This document shows, piece by piece, positions 1-9,664 of a stretch of 64,000 nucleotides of DNA (its first letter is position 1; the number at the start of each line of letters is the position of its first letter). This DNA is from CAYLRU01 sp964386565. Its GTDB lineage: Bacteria; Desulfobacterota; Desulfobacteria; Desulfobacterales; UBA5616. A program made the translations under genes and the position numbers. The stretch covers positions 96,742 through 160,741 of the forward strand of contig CAYLRU010000002.1 of assembly GCA_964386565.1 (NCBI GenBank), given 5' to 3'. Below the pieces are notes generated by a model. It saw nothing but the letters and a program-made list of their open reading frames with translations, did no database searches and was not told the DNA's origin.

Positions 1-484
1 ATTGACGGACCGTATACCCCACTTTGTGCCGGGTGATGATATTTTTCTGCAACCGGCTGCGTCGAAGGTCCAGATGACGGTATTTCAACCGAATGGACTC
101 GGACACGTCGATATTGTCCTCAATTAAAAATGGAGAGGGCACAGCAGTGTTGAATATTTTTAATTCTGTAACGGTCACCTCGATTTTACCGGTTTTTAAA
201 TTGGGATTAATCATGCCTTCAGGCCTCACATCAACCCGACCGCGAACACCGATAACATATTCGTTGCGCAGGCCATGGGCTTTTTCATGGACCAGTTGAT
301 CCACCTTGGGATTAAACACCACCTGGGTAATACCCTCCCGGTCCCGTAAATCCACAAAAATAACGCCGCCGTGGTCCCGCCTGCGCTGCACCCAGCCCAT
401 CAACACCACTTCCGTTCCCACATCATCCTTGCCAAGCTGGCAGCAATGGTGGGTTCTTCGCATATCATTGAGAGAATCCGTCAA
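1..484 (-). CDS. aspS: Aspartate--tRNA ligase, N-terminal part (cut by window edge)
   Basis: Charges tRNA-Asp (or tRNA-Asx) with aspartate in the cytoplasm. The reverse strand reads open to the window edge, about 161 residues. It shows the anticodon-binding OB-fold of class II AspRS: an RTHHC start followed by GWVQRRRDHGGVIFVDLRDR, then the LRNEYVIGVRGRV and FLIEDNID blocks and YRHLDLRR leading into the catalytic domain. I chose the TTG at 484 because GGAG lies 8 bases upstream; an in-frame ATG at 463 is the alternative. It starts 27 bases after the hisS stop, so the two synthetase genes probably form one transcript. Identity is secure; the rest of the gene is outside the window. Confidence 0.93.
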   Translation of the reverse strand, partial: MTDSLNDMRRTHHCCQLGKDDVGTEVVLMGWVQRRRDHGGVIFVDLRDREGITQVVFNPKVDQLVHEKAHGLRNEYVIGVRGRVDVRPEGMINPNLKTGKIEVTVTELKIFNTAVPSPFLIEDNIDVSESIRLKYRHLDLRRSRLQKNIITRHKVGYTVRQ

Positions 485-511
485 GATTATCGCTCCTTTC
501 ACAAACCCGCT

Positions 512-1762
512 TTACAGTTTTCCCTTGATCACCCGAACCACATCTTCCAAGGGTACATTTTCCTGGACCTTGGTGGACATATTCCGAAGCACGGCCGCAC
601 CCTGTGAGATCTCATTTTCCCCCAGGATCAGCACATAGGCTGAATTCAGCCGGTCGGCCCGCTTCATCTGGCTTTTCAAGCTTCTGCCTTCATAATCCAT
701 TTCCGCTAAAATCCCTGCTTCGGACATTTCACAAACCCATTCAAAAGCCATCTCCCGGCTCCTGTCTCCCAGGGCCGCCACAAAAACATCGGGATTGCGG
801 ATATACTCTTCTTTTTGATCCCCCAGCAATTCCGCCAGGCGGTCAAATCCCACGGCAAACCCTATGGCCGGCTGGTCCGGTCCGCCCAGGGTCTTTACCA
901 GTCCGTCATAGCGCCCGCCGCCTGCCACGGCGCTTTGAGCCCCCAGCAGGCCGGTCTGGATTTCAAACGTCGTCCGGGTGTAATAATCAAGCCCCCGGAC
1001 CAGCCGGTTGTTGAGGACAAAAGAAACGCCCTGTTTCGTCAGTCGGTCTTTTACGATTTTGAAATGCCGGTCACAGTCATCGCACAAATGGTCCGAAAGC
1101 AACGGTGCGGTTGTTATCGCGTTGATACAGCCGGATACCTTGCAATCCAGTACCCGTAAAGGATTTTTCAGGATCCGGTTTTTACAGTCTTCACAAAGGT
1201 TGTGGGTTTTCCCGGTTAAAAATTCGGTCAGAACGGTTTTATACCCCGGTCGGCATCTGGGGCATCCCAGGGAGTTCAACTGTACGCTGATATCCGGAAC
1301 CATCAACCGCTCAAAAAACGTCATCAGCATAAAGATCATTTGAACGTCTATCAATGGCGACGCAATGCCGAATACTTCCGCGTTGATCTGATAAAACTGC
1401 CGATAGCGACCTTTTTGAGGTCTTTCCCGGCGGAACATGGGGCCGATGGTATAAAATTTGTTCACCGGATCGGCTGCATAAAGCTTGTGCTGGATATAGG
1501 CCCTGACCACGGAAGAGGTGGCTTCCGGTCTCAAGGTAATCAGCCCGCCTTTCCGGTCGGCGAACGTATACATTTCTTTTTCCACGATATCCGTATTCTC
1601 GCCGATGCTCCGGGCAAACAGTTCGGTATATTCCAGCACCGGGATTCGGATCTCCTTGAAACCGAAATCCTTAAAAATCTTGACGGCTGTCTGTTCAATA
1701 TGCTGCCACAGCTCCGTCTCCGGCGGCAGGATATCTTTAAATCCCCTGATAAGCTGTATCAT
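512..1762 (-). CDS. hisS: Histidine--tRNA ligase
   Basis: Cytoplasmic class II synthetase that charges tRNA-His. The 416-residue length is normal for bacterial HisRS. Visible family marks are the IRGFKDILPPE N-terminus, motif 2 around FRRERPQKGRYRQFYQ, the histidine-binding LVRGLDYYTRTTFE block, and motif 3 at AIGFAVGFDRL, followed by the anticodon-binding alpha/beta domain. The frame is open to an ATG at 1789, but family members begin at MIQLIRGF, so I place the start at 1762, with a GGAAAAGGAA stretch directly upstream. aspS follows 27 bases downstream. A stand-alone Cys set in the middle (CPRC, then CEDC and CDDC pairs) suggests a zinc-binding insertion. Confidence 0.95.
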   Translation of the reverse strand: MIQLIRGFKDILPPETELWQHIEQTAVKIFKDFGFKEIRIPVLEYTELFARSIGENTDIVEKEMYTFADRKGGLITLRPEATSSVVRAYIQHKLYAADPVNKFYTIGPMFRRERPQKGRYRQFYQINAEVFGIASPLIDVQMIFMLMTFFERLMVPDISVQLNSLGCPRCRPGYKTVLTEFLTGKTHNLCEDCKNRILKNPLRVLDCKVSGCINAITTAPLLSDHLCDDCDRHFKIVKDRLTKQGVSFVLNNRLVRGLDYYTRTTFEIQTGLLGAQSAVAGGGRYDGLVKTLGGPDQPAIGFAVGFDRLAELLGDQKEEYIRNPDVFVAALGDRSREMAFEWVCEMSEAGILAEMDYEGRSLKSQMKRADRLNSAYVLILGENEISQGAAVLRNMSTKVQENVPLEDVVRVIKGKL

Positions 1763-1894
1763 TTCCTTTTCCGGCCCGGCATCCCCCAAAAGTCATCCAA
1801 CTTGTCACGGGATGATGCCGTAAAGGGCAGCCGGCCTCTAATCATTCGTAATTACAGGTTATAATTTTATCCCATATAAAAATAATCTTGTATG

Positions 1895-1922
1895 TGTATC
1901 TTAATTTGCAGCAGTTAGTCAA
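1895..1922 (-). promoter_or_regulatory. Candidate sigma-70 promoter for hisS-aspS
   Basis: On the minus strand TTGACT (1917-1922) is followed after 16 bases by GATACA (1895-1900), about 130 bases before the hisS start. The -35 box is good and the -10 box is poor, so this is only a candidate. The rest of the 1763-2125 gap between the divergent hisS and Memo genes shows nothing else recognisable. Confidence 0.25.
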
Positions 1923-2125
1923 TATCAATGTGGGGCTTTTTTTGCACGGGTCAGGGGGAATCAAGCGGTTTGGTCACTTACACCGGACCGGCACGGCCAA
2001 TTTTCATTTGACAGGACCGGGGTCTGAATATTAAAATCAGATAAAAATTTATCCTTACCCAAAAAGAGAGATCTTCGACAAATGGATGTTCCGTAGGGAT
2101 CTTGCAATACCGGTAGGGCTTTGCC

Positions 2126-3613
2126 ATGAACCGTTTTACCAATTCATTAATCGTCTTTGTCCTGATTTTTCAAATGGTTAATATTTTATCCAACACGCCG
2201 ATATGGGCTCAGACACTCCGGAATCCGGCCTATGCCGGAAGTTTTTATCCCGCCGACGCCGATAAATTGCGCCAAACCATCGAAAATCTGGCGGAAAAAG
2301 CAGCCCGGACGCCGGTGGATCTCCCTGACGATAAAGAATTGAAAGCGCTGATCTTGCCCCATGCCGGTTATATATATTCCGGTCTTACCGCTGCCCATGC
2401 AGTCCACGTGCTGAGAAAAAACCAGTTCTCAAAGGTCATTCTCATGGGACCGGATCACCGGGTGGGTTTTTCCGGCGTTGCCGTCAGCAACGTCAATGCC
2501 TATGTCACCCCCCTGGGAAACATTCGTTTAAGCCGGGATGCTGAAAACCTGTTAAACGCCGATCCTGTTTTCAAATCCGTTCCCCTGTCGGACCGGAAGG
2601 AACATTCCCTGGAAGTTATCCTACCGTTTTTGCAGTACTTTCTGCCGGAATTCGAACTCGTCCCCATGGTGATGGGACCGGGAGACTTCCGCAAATACAC
2701 CAGGGCTGTTGAATCGGTTACAGATGAAAAGACCTTGCTGGTGGCCAGCTCTGATTTATCCCATTACCTGGCCTACGACGATGCCGTGGCCATGGACAGG
2801 GACACCATAGATAAGATCCTCACCCTCAAGACCAGTGAACTGTTGGAAAAACCCCATTGTGCCTGCGGTAAAATTCCCATTCTTATTTTAATGAATATGG
2901 CCGAACGCCACGGATGGGAACCCATCCTGCTGCATTACAGCAACAGCGGCGATACGGCAGGAACCCGGGATAAGGTGGTGGGGTATGCCGCCATTGCGTT
3001 TTACGGAGACAAGCCAATGAAAGACCAGAACACGTCCGCCAAGGAATATACCGAGGAACAGGGTCAGCTATTGGTCAGACTGGCCCGAAAAACCATTGCC
3101 GACCGCCTGGGAAAGAGCGGGGAAGAACCGGAATCCCTGGATGCCGCCCTTAAATCCGACGTATTTCAGAAAAATCGCGGTACATTCGTAACCCTTAAAA
3201 AACATGGGCAGTTAAGGGGCTGTATCGGCAGCCTGTCGGCAAACGAACCCGTGGCCGAAAGCGTCCGGCATAATGCCATAAATGCCGCTTTTCATGACCC
3301 CCGTTTCCAACCCCTTTCCGAAAATGAGCTGGACCAGGTGGAGGTGGAAGTCAGCATCCTGTCCGAACCCAAACCCCTGGCTTACGAGGATGCAGATGAC
3401 CTGATCGCCAAACTCCGGGTGAATATCGACGGCGTCATTCTTCGCAAAGGGTATCACAGCGCCACTTTTTTGCCGCAGGTATGGGAACAATTGCCAAAGC
3501 CCGAAGACTTTCTCTCGCATCTTTGCCGAAAGGCCGGACTGCCCGGGGATGCCTGGCGAACATCCAAACTGGAAATATCGACCTACCAGGTTGAATACTT
3601 TGAAGAGAAATAA
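2126..3613 (+). CDS. Exported AmmeMemoRadiSam protein B-A fusion (Memo + AMMECR1)
   Basis: The 495-residue protein fuses two families usually encoded separately. Residues 1-29 are a signal peptide (hydrophobic core, end near PIWAQ). Residues 31-294 are a Memo domain with the family metal-site candidates His79 (PHAGY), His111 (GPDH) and Cys245/Cys247 (CAC), plus the SSDLSHY motif. Residues about 311-493 are an AMMECR1 domain with its hallmark LRGCIGS. Memo relatives bind redox metals; the bacterial reaction is unknown. The stop overlaps the next start by one base (TAATG), so the downstream membrane protein is probably translationally coupled. The radical SAM partner of this system lies at 10396. 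Domain calls are firm; function and the exported location are inferred. Confidence 0.88.
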   Translation: MNRFTNSLIVFVLIFQMVNILSNTPIWAQTLRNPAYAGSFYPADADKLRQTIENLAEKAARTPVDLPDDKELKALILPHAGYIYSGLTAAHAVHVLRKNQFSKVILMGPDHRVGFSGVAVSNVNAYVTPLGNIRLSRDAENLLNADPVFKSVPLSDRKEHSLEVILPFLQYFLPEFELVPMVMGPGDFRKYTRAVESVTDEKTLLVASSDLSHYLAYDDAVAMDRDTIDKILTLKTSELLEKPHCACGKIPILILMNMAERHGWEPILLHYSNSGDTAGTRDKVVGYAAIAFYGDKPMKDQNTSAKEYTEEQGQLLVRLARKTIADRLGKSGEEPESLDAALKSDVFQKNRGTFVTLKKHGQLRGCIGSLSANEPVAESVRHNAINAAFHDPRFQPLSENELDQVEVEVSILSEPKPLAYEDADDLIAKLRVNIDGVILRKGYHSATFLPQVWEQLPKPEDFLSHLCRKAGLPGDAWRTSKLEISTYQVEYFEEK

Positions 3614-5718
3614 TGGCCCATAATGACCGGTCCGTTTTTACCGTAATCTGCCTTACCGGTACTTCCGCACTTGTCGCCCAACTTTTAATCGTGCGGGAAT
3701 GTATTGCCCAATTTTTCGGCAATGAATTCGTCATCACGCTGATTCTGTTCAGTTGGCTTTTTCTGGGCGGCATGGGAAACCGTCTCGCCCGTTTCATTCA
3801 TCGACAAATACTTCCCGCAACAAAAAATCGTCTGGCCTGGGTTTCCCTGTTTTTGGCCACGGCCCCGGTTTTTCAAATTTATGCCATCCGCTGCCTGCGG
3901 GATGTATTTTTCATCCACGGCAGTGAAGCGGGGTTCTATTCGACTTTCTGCTTCATTTTCCTGACCATGGCTCCCTATGGCCTGATGGTGGGGATCGCGC
4001 TCCCTTACAGTCTCTTTACATTAGCGGATCATCAACCGGATTACACCGGCACGCGGGTCTACATGGCGGACAACCTTGGAAATGTCGCCGGCGGAATCCT
4101 GTTTACATTCGTCCTGGTTTTACTGCCCGGCCCTTTCTGGTCGATTTTTGTCACCAGCTTGCTTTTACTTTCCGGGATCTGCTTTCTGTTTCAGTCAACC
4201 TCTTTTCGTGGATGGGCCGTCTGTGTTGCAACATGCGCGGTACTGACGGTTTTGATTTCGGGCCTCTTCCTGGAAAAGCCATCCCTGGCCCCGAATGAAG
4301 GAAAGCTGGTATATTACAAGGAATCCCGCTACGGCCGTATCACAGTTCATCAGGATGGGGAACTCTATACGGTTTTTACGGACGGGAGCCCGATATTCAG
4401 CACCGGTGATTTGATATCCGCGGAAGAAACCGTTCATTATCCCCTCTCCCAGATCGATGACCCGAAACGCATTCTGTTTGTATCGGCCCAGGCGGGAATG
4501 ATGGCTGAAATTGAAAAATACGGGCCCCAAACCGTTGATTACGTAGAGCTTAACCCGGATATTAGTGCTGTTTTATTTAAATTCAATATCCTCCATGAAA
4601 AAAAGGGAATAACAAACGTCATTCATCAGGATGCAAGACGCTACCTTTCCCGGACCAATGCCTTGTATGACGCCGTCATCGTTAACCTGCCCGATCCTGC
4701 GACATTTCAGGTCAACCGGTTTTTCACCGACCGTTTCTTTTCCCTGGTCAAGGAACATCTGGCCCCTGGCGGCATTTTCAGTTTTTCAGCCCCTGGATAT
4801 GAAAATTATCTTGCCGAACCCATGCGGCAGAAGTTGTCTTCCCTGTTCAATACGGTATCGGATTATTTTGCCCATGTTGTCCTGATTCCCGGAAACAGGG
4901 TTTTTTTCCTGTGCAAAGACCAACCCGTAGATACGGACATTCCCAAGCGACTGCTTAAAAAAGGTATCCCCACGCAATATGTCGGCCCATATTATAACGG
5001 AAACGTTACCCCGGCCCGGATCGATGAACTAAACCGGCTGATGGATGTGTCCACACCGAAAAACGGGGATTTGTCCCCCCATTTAATCCGGTTGATGATG
5101 GCCGAATGGTTTGCCGTGCATCAAACGTCCCCCACAGGATTCATCATCGGCGTGACAGTATTGCTCCTTGTCTATCTGTTGAGCATTAAAAAGACGGAAT
5201 TTATTCTTTTTACAACAGGGTTTGTGACCATGGGAACTGAGATCCTGACCATTTTCGCGGTTCAGATCTTTTTCGGATACATCTATTCACAGATCGGCCT
5301 GATCGTCACCGTTTTCCTGGCGGGTTTGCTTCCCGGAGCCTGGATCGGCCGTAGATGGCAGGGGGATAAAAGAAAATTATTATTTCTCGTGGATGCACTT
5401 TTCATCGTACTGCTGCTGGTGTTTGTATTCACGTCCGGCTCCGGGAAAATGTTGCAGCCCCTGCTCTTTTTCCATTTTTTCGGATTGCTGATATCCCTGG
5501 GCTGCGGATGTCAATTCCCCCTGGTATTGCATCTGATGTCAAACGACGATTCCGCGGCGGTTCGTTCCTTTTCCGCCGACTTGATCGGTGCGGCGTTCGG
5601 GGTCCTGTTGACCAGTGTATTCTTCATCCCCTGGTTCGGCATCATCGGCGCCGCCTGGGGCCTCATCGGCATTAAATGTTTATCCCTGATATGCAGCATC
5701 CGATTCCGTCATCAATAA
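3613..5718 (+). CDS. Membrane-embedded spermidine-synthase-like protein
   Basis: 701 residues. Several hydrophobic segments fill residues 1-210, a soluble Rossmann methyltransferase-like domain of the spermine/spermidine synthase family covers about 225-430 (ESRYGRITV, then VDYVELNPDIS and the DARRYL motif), and more membrane helices fill about 510-701. The glycine-rich cofactor loop is degenerate (VSAQAGMM instead of GGGDG), so catalysis of aminopropyl transfer is doubtful. Similar multi-helix synthase fusions are common in Desulfobacterota and mostly uncharacterised. The start codon overlaps the Memo-AMMECR1 stop, which argues that the two proteins work together at the membrane. It faces the antiporter gene tail to tail. 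Confidence 0.78.
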   Translation: MAHNDRSVFTVICLTGTSALVAQLLIVRECIAQFFGNEFVITLILFSWLFLGGMGNRLARFIHRQILPATKNRLAWVSLFLATAPVFQIYAIRCLRDVFFIHGSEAGFYSTFCFIFLTMAPYGLMVGIALPYSLFTLADHQPDYTGTRVYMADNLGNVAGGILFTFVLVLLPGPFWSIFVTSLLLLSGICFLFQSTSFRGWAVCVATCAVLTVLISGLFLEKPSLAPNEGKLVYYKESRYGRITVHQDGELYTVFTDGSPIFSTGDLISAEETVHYPLSQIDDPKRILFVSAQAGMMAEIEKYGPQTVDYVELNPDISAVLFKFNILHEKKGITNVIHQDARRYLSRTNALYDAVIVNLPDPATFQVNRFFTDRFFSLVKEHLAPGGIFSFSAPGYENYLAEPMRQKLSSLFNTVSDYFAHVVLIPGNRVFFLCKDQPVDTDIPKRLLKKGIPTQYVGPYYNGNVTPARIDELNRLMDVSTPKNGDLSPHLIRLMMAEWFAVHQTSPTGFIIGVTVLLLVYLLSIKKTEFILFTTGFVTMGTEILTIFAVQIFFGYIYSQIGLIVTVFLAGLLPGAWIGRRWQGDKRKLLFLVDALFIVLLLVFVFTSGSGKMLQPLLFFHFFGLLISLGCGCQFPLVLHLMSNDDSAAVRSFSADLIGAAFGVLLTSVFFIPWFGIIGAAWGLIGIKCLSLICSIRFRHQ

Positions 5719-5779
5719 TATCAAACAGTGGAAGTATTACAATCACACGCTTTGCATACCATTCCACTTATTGGATTCA

Positions 5780-7780
5780 TTAACCGGCATCCCCTTTTTC
5801 CGGATTTTGGGATAAACCGGCGACCTCGGCAACCCTATCTGGTGGTCCAATGACAAAAAGCTCATCGTTATCACAAAATGGCATGTTTACGTCCGGATTG
5901 GACAATATTTGCGCGTTTCGGCGTATTGCCAATACGGTAACGCCATATTTTTTTCTCATCTCAATTTCAGCTAAACTTTTCCCAACGAGAGATGATCTTT
6001 CAACAACCCTCAACGTACTGATTTCAACATCGGGAAGTTGAAGGTTTAAATCGGAAAAAGATGACGATTCTTTGAAAAGGCTTCGAAATATTTCGTAACC
6101 ATCTGATCGTATTTCAGCAATCAGCCTTTCGATTTCATCTCTGGGTATAAGATATTTCATCAAAACCCGGGTAAAGATTTCCACTGATGTCTCAAATTCT
6201 TCCGGGATGACTTCGTTGGCCCCTAATTTATACAGCGGTTTCATCTCCTGGAGATAACGGGTTCGCACGATCAGATGAACTTTCGGATTAAGTCTCCGAA
6301 TGACTTCGGTAATCCTGCGGGTGGCCGTAGGATCGTTGATTGCAACGACAACAATTCTCGCTGCCTGGATGTTTGCGCGCTCAAGCGTGGTCTCCCTGCT
6401 TGCATCGCCATAATGAATCGGTTCGCCCTTTGCTTGTTCGCTCCTTACCGTTTCCGGATTCATCTCAATGATTATATAGGTGATACCGGCTGCTCTGGCG
6501 GCTCGTGCGACATTCCTCCCGTTCACTCCAAAGCCGATGACGATAAGGTGGTCTTTCCTGTCCATGACCTTTATCTCCGGAACAGGATAAAAACCCGATA
6601 TCAACCTTTTTGGCAGCGGCAACCGCAGGATAATATCGGCTGCGCGCGGCGCCAGTGTTATAATGAATGGCGTCGCCGCCATGCTGAGTACAGAAAAAGC
6701 CAGAAACATCTGATAAATATTTCCGGCAAGCAAACCATGTTCAACACCGGTCCTGGACAGAATGAAAGAGAATTCACCAATCTGGCTGAGTGCAAGGCCA
6801 ACCAGGATTGAAGTACGAAAAGGGAACCCTAATAAAACTGTTGTAAAACAGGCAACGACAGATTTTAAAACCAAAACTCCCAAAGCGAGCAGCACAATGG
6901 TTCCCGGTTGCCGGAAAAGAAAACCTACATCCAGTAGCATGCCAATGGAAACAAAAAAAAAGCTTGTGAAGACATCCCTAAAGGGTAAAATATTCCCAAG
7001 TGCCTGATGGCTGTATTCAGATTCGGAAATGATCAATCCCGCTAAAAAAGCACCCAGGGCAAGGGATAGTCCGGCCTCGGAAGTTAACCACGCAACACCA
7101 AGGCATATTACCACAACACTTATTAAAAAAACTTCCTGATTGCGTGTTCTTGCGATTTGATACAATACTTGGGGCACAATCCATTTAGTGCTGACCATCA
7201 CCAACAGGATTATACCAATTCCCTTGGCTAAAAGAACGAGGATGGATTCACCTAAATTCCCCGTTGCACCGGCCAGTAGCGGGGTGATCAAGATCATGGG
7301 AACGATTATAATGTCCTGGAAAATCAGGATGCCAAGAGTCGTACGCCCGTGTGGACTATCAACTTCGGCTCTTTCCTGGATCAGTTTGAGTACAATCGCC
7401 GTGCTGCTCAGAGCTACGAGAAATCCGATGAAGACCGCCTCGCCAAAAGCTTGGCCAAACTGCCGGGCTATGAACAAAGCAGCCAAGAAGGTCAGCAAGA
7501 CCTGAAACGAGCCGCCCATCAGGACGGACTTCCTGATTTGCAGCAGCCTTTCAAGTGAAAACTCGATTCCGATGGTAAAAAGCAATAACACAATACCGAT
7601 TTCAGCTAAAATTTCAACTTCGTGAACTGCCTTTACCAGCCCGAATCCGTAAGGTCCGACAAATATCCCCGTGAGGAGGAACCCTACAACCGCCGGCACG
7701 CGAAGTCGATGGCACATAAGAAGGACAGCAACAGCCAGTCCAAATATAACAACAATGTCATTTAGCAGTGGTACTTCCAT
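5780..7780 (-). CDS. CPA2-family K+/Na+:H+ antiporter with RCK domain
   Basis: 666-residue inner membrane protein of the KefB/CPA2 family, expected to exchange monovalent cations for protons. About 12 hydrophobic segments occupy residues 1-380. A cytoplasmic TrkA-N (RCK) domain starts near 408 with the nucleotide-binding VIGFGVNGRNVARA loop, and a TrkA-C ligand-binding domain closes the protein (about 585-655). This architecture usually means gating by NAD(H) or nucleotides. Glutathione regulation, as in E. coli KefB/KefC, cannot be assumed. It lies 141 bases downstream of the GGDEF-EAL gene on the same strand and may share its transcript. Confidence 0.88.
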   Translation of the reverse strand: MEVPLLNDIVVIFGLAVAVLLMCHRLRVPAVVGFLLTGIFVGPYGFGLVKAVHEVEILAEIGIVLLLFTIGIEFSLERLLQIRKSVLMGGSFQVLLTFLAALFIARQFGQAFGEAVFIGFLVALSSTAIVLKLIQERAEVDSPHGRTTLGILIFQDIIIVPMILITPLLAGATGNLGESILVLLAKGIGIILLVMVSTKWIVPQVLYQIARTRNQEVFLISVVVICLGVAWLTSEAGLSLALGAFLAGLIISESEYSHQALGNILPFRDVFTSFFFVSIGMLLDVGFLFRQPGTIVLLALGVLVLKSVVACFTTVLLGFPFRTSILVGLALSQIGEFSFILSRTGVEHGLLAGNIYQMFLAFSVLSMAATPFIITLAPRAADIILRLPLPKRLISGFYPVPEIKVMDRKDHLIVIGFGVNGRNVARAARAAGITYIIIEMNPETVRSEQAKGEPIHYGDASRETTLERANIQAARIVVVAINDPTATRRITEVIRRLNPKVHLIVRTRYLQEMKPLYKLGANEVIPEEFETSVEIFTRVLMKYLIPRDEIERLIAEIRSDGYEIFRSLFKESSSFSDLNLQLPDVEISTLRVVERSSLVGKSLAEIEMRKKYGVTVLAIRRNAQILSNPDVNMPFCDNDELFVIGPPDRVAEVAGLSQNPEKGDAG

Positions 7781-7921
7781 ATTCTAATTTACCTTCTAAT
7801 TCATATCGAAAAACCAAAAGCAATAAAACGTGCAAGATGAAGCGGAATTGCCATCCGATTTGAGAGCCAACTGTTATATTTTCCTGCGGGTTCTGCAGCG
7901 TCAGGATGTGCCAGTGGCATC

Positions 7922-9664
7922 TCATACCAAAGTCTCCAATGGCACCGGCATGCCAAAATGATACCCTTGGGCATAATCAGCGCCAAGCCGTCTCAATTCA
8001 GCGACAATTTCTTCATTCTCGGCATATTCCGCGATAATTGCCAGTCCCCGAGATTTTGCTGAATTTATCATGCCTTCCACATCAGTTCTTAATGGACCGT
8101 CTTCCAAAATATGCCGTATGTAGCTGCCATCAATTTTAATAATGTCTACAGGCAGACGTGAAAAGCTCTGATAGTTGGAGTACCCGATACCAAAGTCGTC
8201 AAATGCAAACTTACACCCTGCTTCCCTGAGTTTGGTAACCAGACCCATGGCGATATCATTATCCTGGATGGCGTATGTTTCAGTAACCTCAAAACACAAT
8301 TTCCGGGGGTCAATCCCACTTTTGAATATTTGGCCCTCAATAAACTGCAGCATTCGTTCATCCGAGACTGATACTCCTGACAGGTTGATTGAGCAAAGGG
8401 ACAGGGACTCCATATGGCCGAGGTTGTTCTTTAAAAAGGCCAGCGTATGCTCTATGACGTACATGTCAATTTTGGCGACAAGCCCAAGTTTTTCAGCCGC
8501 CGGTATGAATACCATCGGGAATATGGTATTGCCTTGTTTATCCTCCATCCGGGACAATACCTCATAATGGGCCTGATGGTTATCAATCGATTTTGCGCTC
8601 GGACTGATGGCAACAATTTTCTGTGCGTACAGTTTCAGCCGTTGACTCTGAAGAGCCTCCCGGATGACGGATTCCATCTCCAGGTGATGGCCATTATCTT
8701 CCTGTACGACCTTGATTCTATCCTTGCCTTTTTCCTTGGCCAATCGGCATGCACTTGAAGCTTGTGAAACGGCATCGTGCAATTTGGTATACGAGGTGAC
8801 CTTTGCGATACCGATACTGATACTGGGAAAAAAGGGGTGTTCTGCCGTCCGCAAGTTCAGTCCCCGGAATTCAGATTTGAGACGATTGGCCAACGCCATT
8901 GCGTCATCAATTTTCGTGCATGGCAAAAAAAGGATGAACTCGTCACCGATAAAGCGGGAAACCACGATATCCCAATCCCGGTCTTCTTCTCCACGCACTT
9001 GATTTACCAACCAGTTGGCGACCTTCCTAATTGCATAATCTCCCACGCGCGATGATTGGTAAGTGATGGTTTTGAAATAATCAATATCCAGGTACAAAAT
9101 GGAAGCATGGTATTCTACGCCTTTCCCGAGCATGCACTCCTTTTCCTCATAAGCCTTGCGTACGAATTCCTGCCAGTTGATCAGCCCCGTCAGGTTGTCG
9201 TATTTTACCTGATACTCCAATTTCTGTTGCTGATTATATTGCTCCGTGTTATCAAGAAAAATTGCGACAAAACCGATCAGGTCATCAGAATCCGACCGTA
9301 CCTCATTGATAGTCAATGTGACGGGGATTTCCTGCTGATTACGGTTTATGGCTGAAAATCGTTTTGCCTCACCTCCCTGAATGGCAATGGTTCTCGGAAA
9401 TATTCGTTGAGCACCAACAATCTTTGATTTATATTTTTCTTCTCTTTGCCTGACATAGTTGGAAAACAGGGATTTATGCAACTCTCTGACATCGGGGAAC
9501 AATAGAAACTCGATCGGCTTGCCGACAATCTCGTGGGAGCTGTAGCCGAAAAGCGCTGTTACGCCTTTGTTTATATTGCGTATGATTCCTTCGGTATCAA
9601 CGAAGATCAGCGCGTTGGTATCAAGATCACTCAGGGCACGCCAGACATACTCGTTTTCAATCAT
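7922..9664 (-). CDS. PAS-GGDEF-EAL cyclic-di-GMP protein
   Basis: 580 residues: a PAS sensor domain (about 15-120), a short linker, a GGDEF domain (about 150-310) and an EAL domain (about 325-575). The cyclase signature reads RFIGDEF, with the first glycine replaced, so diguanylate cyclase activity may be lost. The EAL domain keeps EVL, INLS, FEVTET, DDFGIGYS and KIDG, so phosphodiesterase activity is plausible. The frame is open upstream to 9841, but that N-terminus has no recognisable domain; MIENEYVW at 9664 starts just before the PAS domain, with GGAG upstream. No transmembrane segment is visible, so it is probably cytoplasmic and senses an internal signal through PAS. Confidence 0.87.
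   Translation of the reverse strand: MIENEYVWRALSDLDTNALIFVDTEGIIRNINKGVTALFGYSSHEIVGKPIEFLLFPDVRELHKSLFSNYVRQREEKYKSKIVGAQRIFPRTIAIQGGEAKRFSAINRNQQEIPVTLTINEVRSDSDDLIGFVAIFLDNTEQYNQQQKLEYQVKYDNLTGLINWQEFVRKAYEEKECMLGKGVEYHASILYLDIDYFKTITYQSSRVGDYAIRKVANWLVNQVRGEEDRDWDIVVSRFIGDEFILFLPCTKIDDAMALANRLKSEFRGLNLRTAEHPFFPSISIGIAKVTSYTKLHDAVSQASSACRLAKEKGKDRIKVVQEDNGHHLEMESVIREALQSQRLKLYAQKIVAISPSAKSIDNHQAHYEVLSRMEDKQGNTIFPMVFIPAAEKLGLVAKIDMYVIEHTLAFLKNNLGHMESLSLCSINLSGVSVSDERMLQFIEGQIFKSGIDPRKLCFEVTETYAIQDNDIAMGLVTKLREAGCKFAFDDFGIGYSNYQSFSRLPVDIIKIDGSYIRHILEDGPLRTDVEGMINSAKSRGLAIIAEYAENEEIVAELRRLGADYAQGYHFGMPVPLETLV

Noticed and set aside
7801..7986. A 61-residue minus-strand ORF between the antiporter and GGDEF-EAL genes
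   Set aside because: It mostly overlaps the end of the EAL gene in another frame, has no ribosome site and no recognisable sequence.
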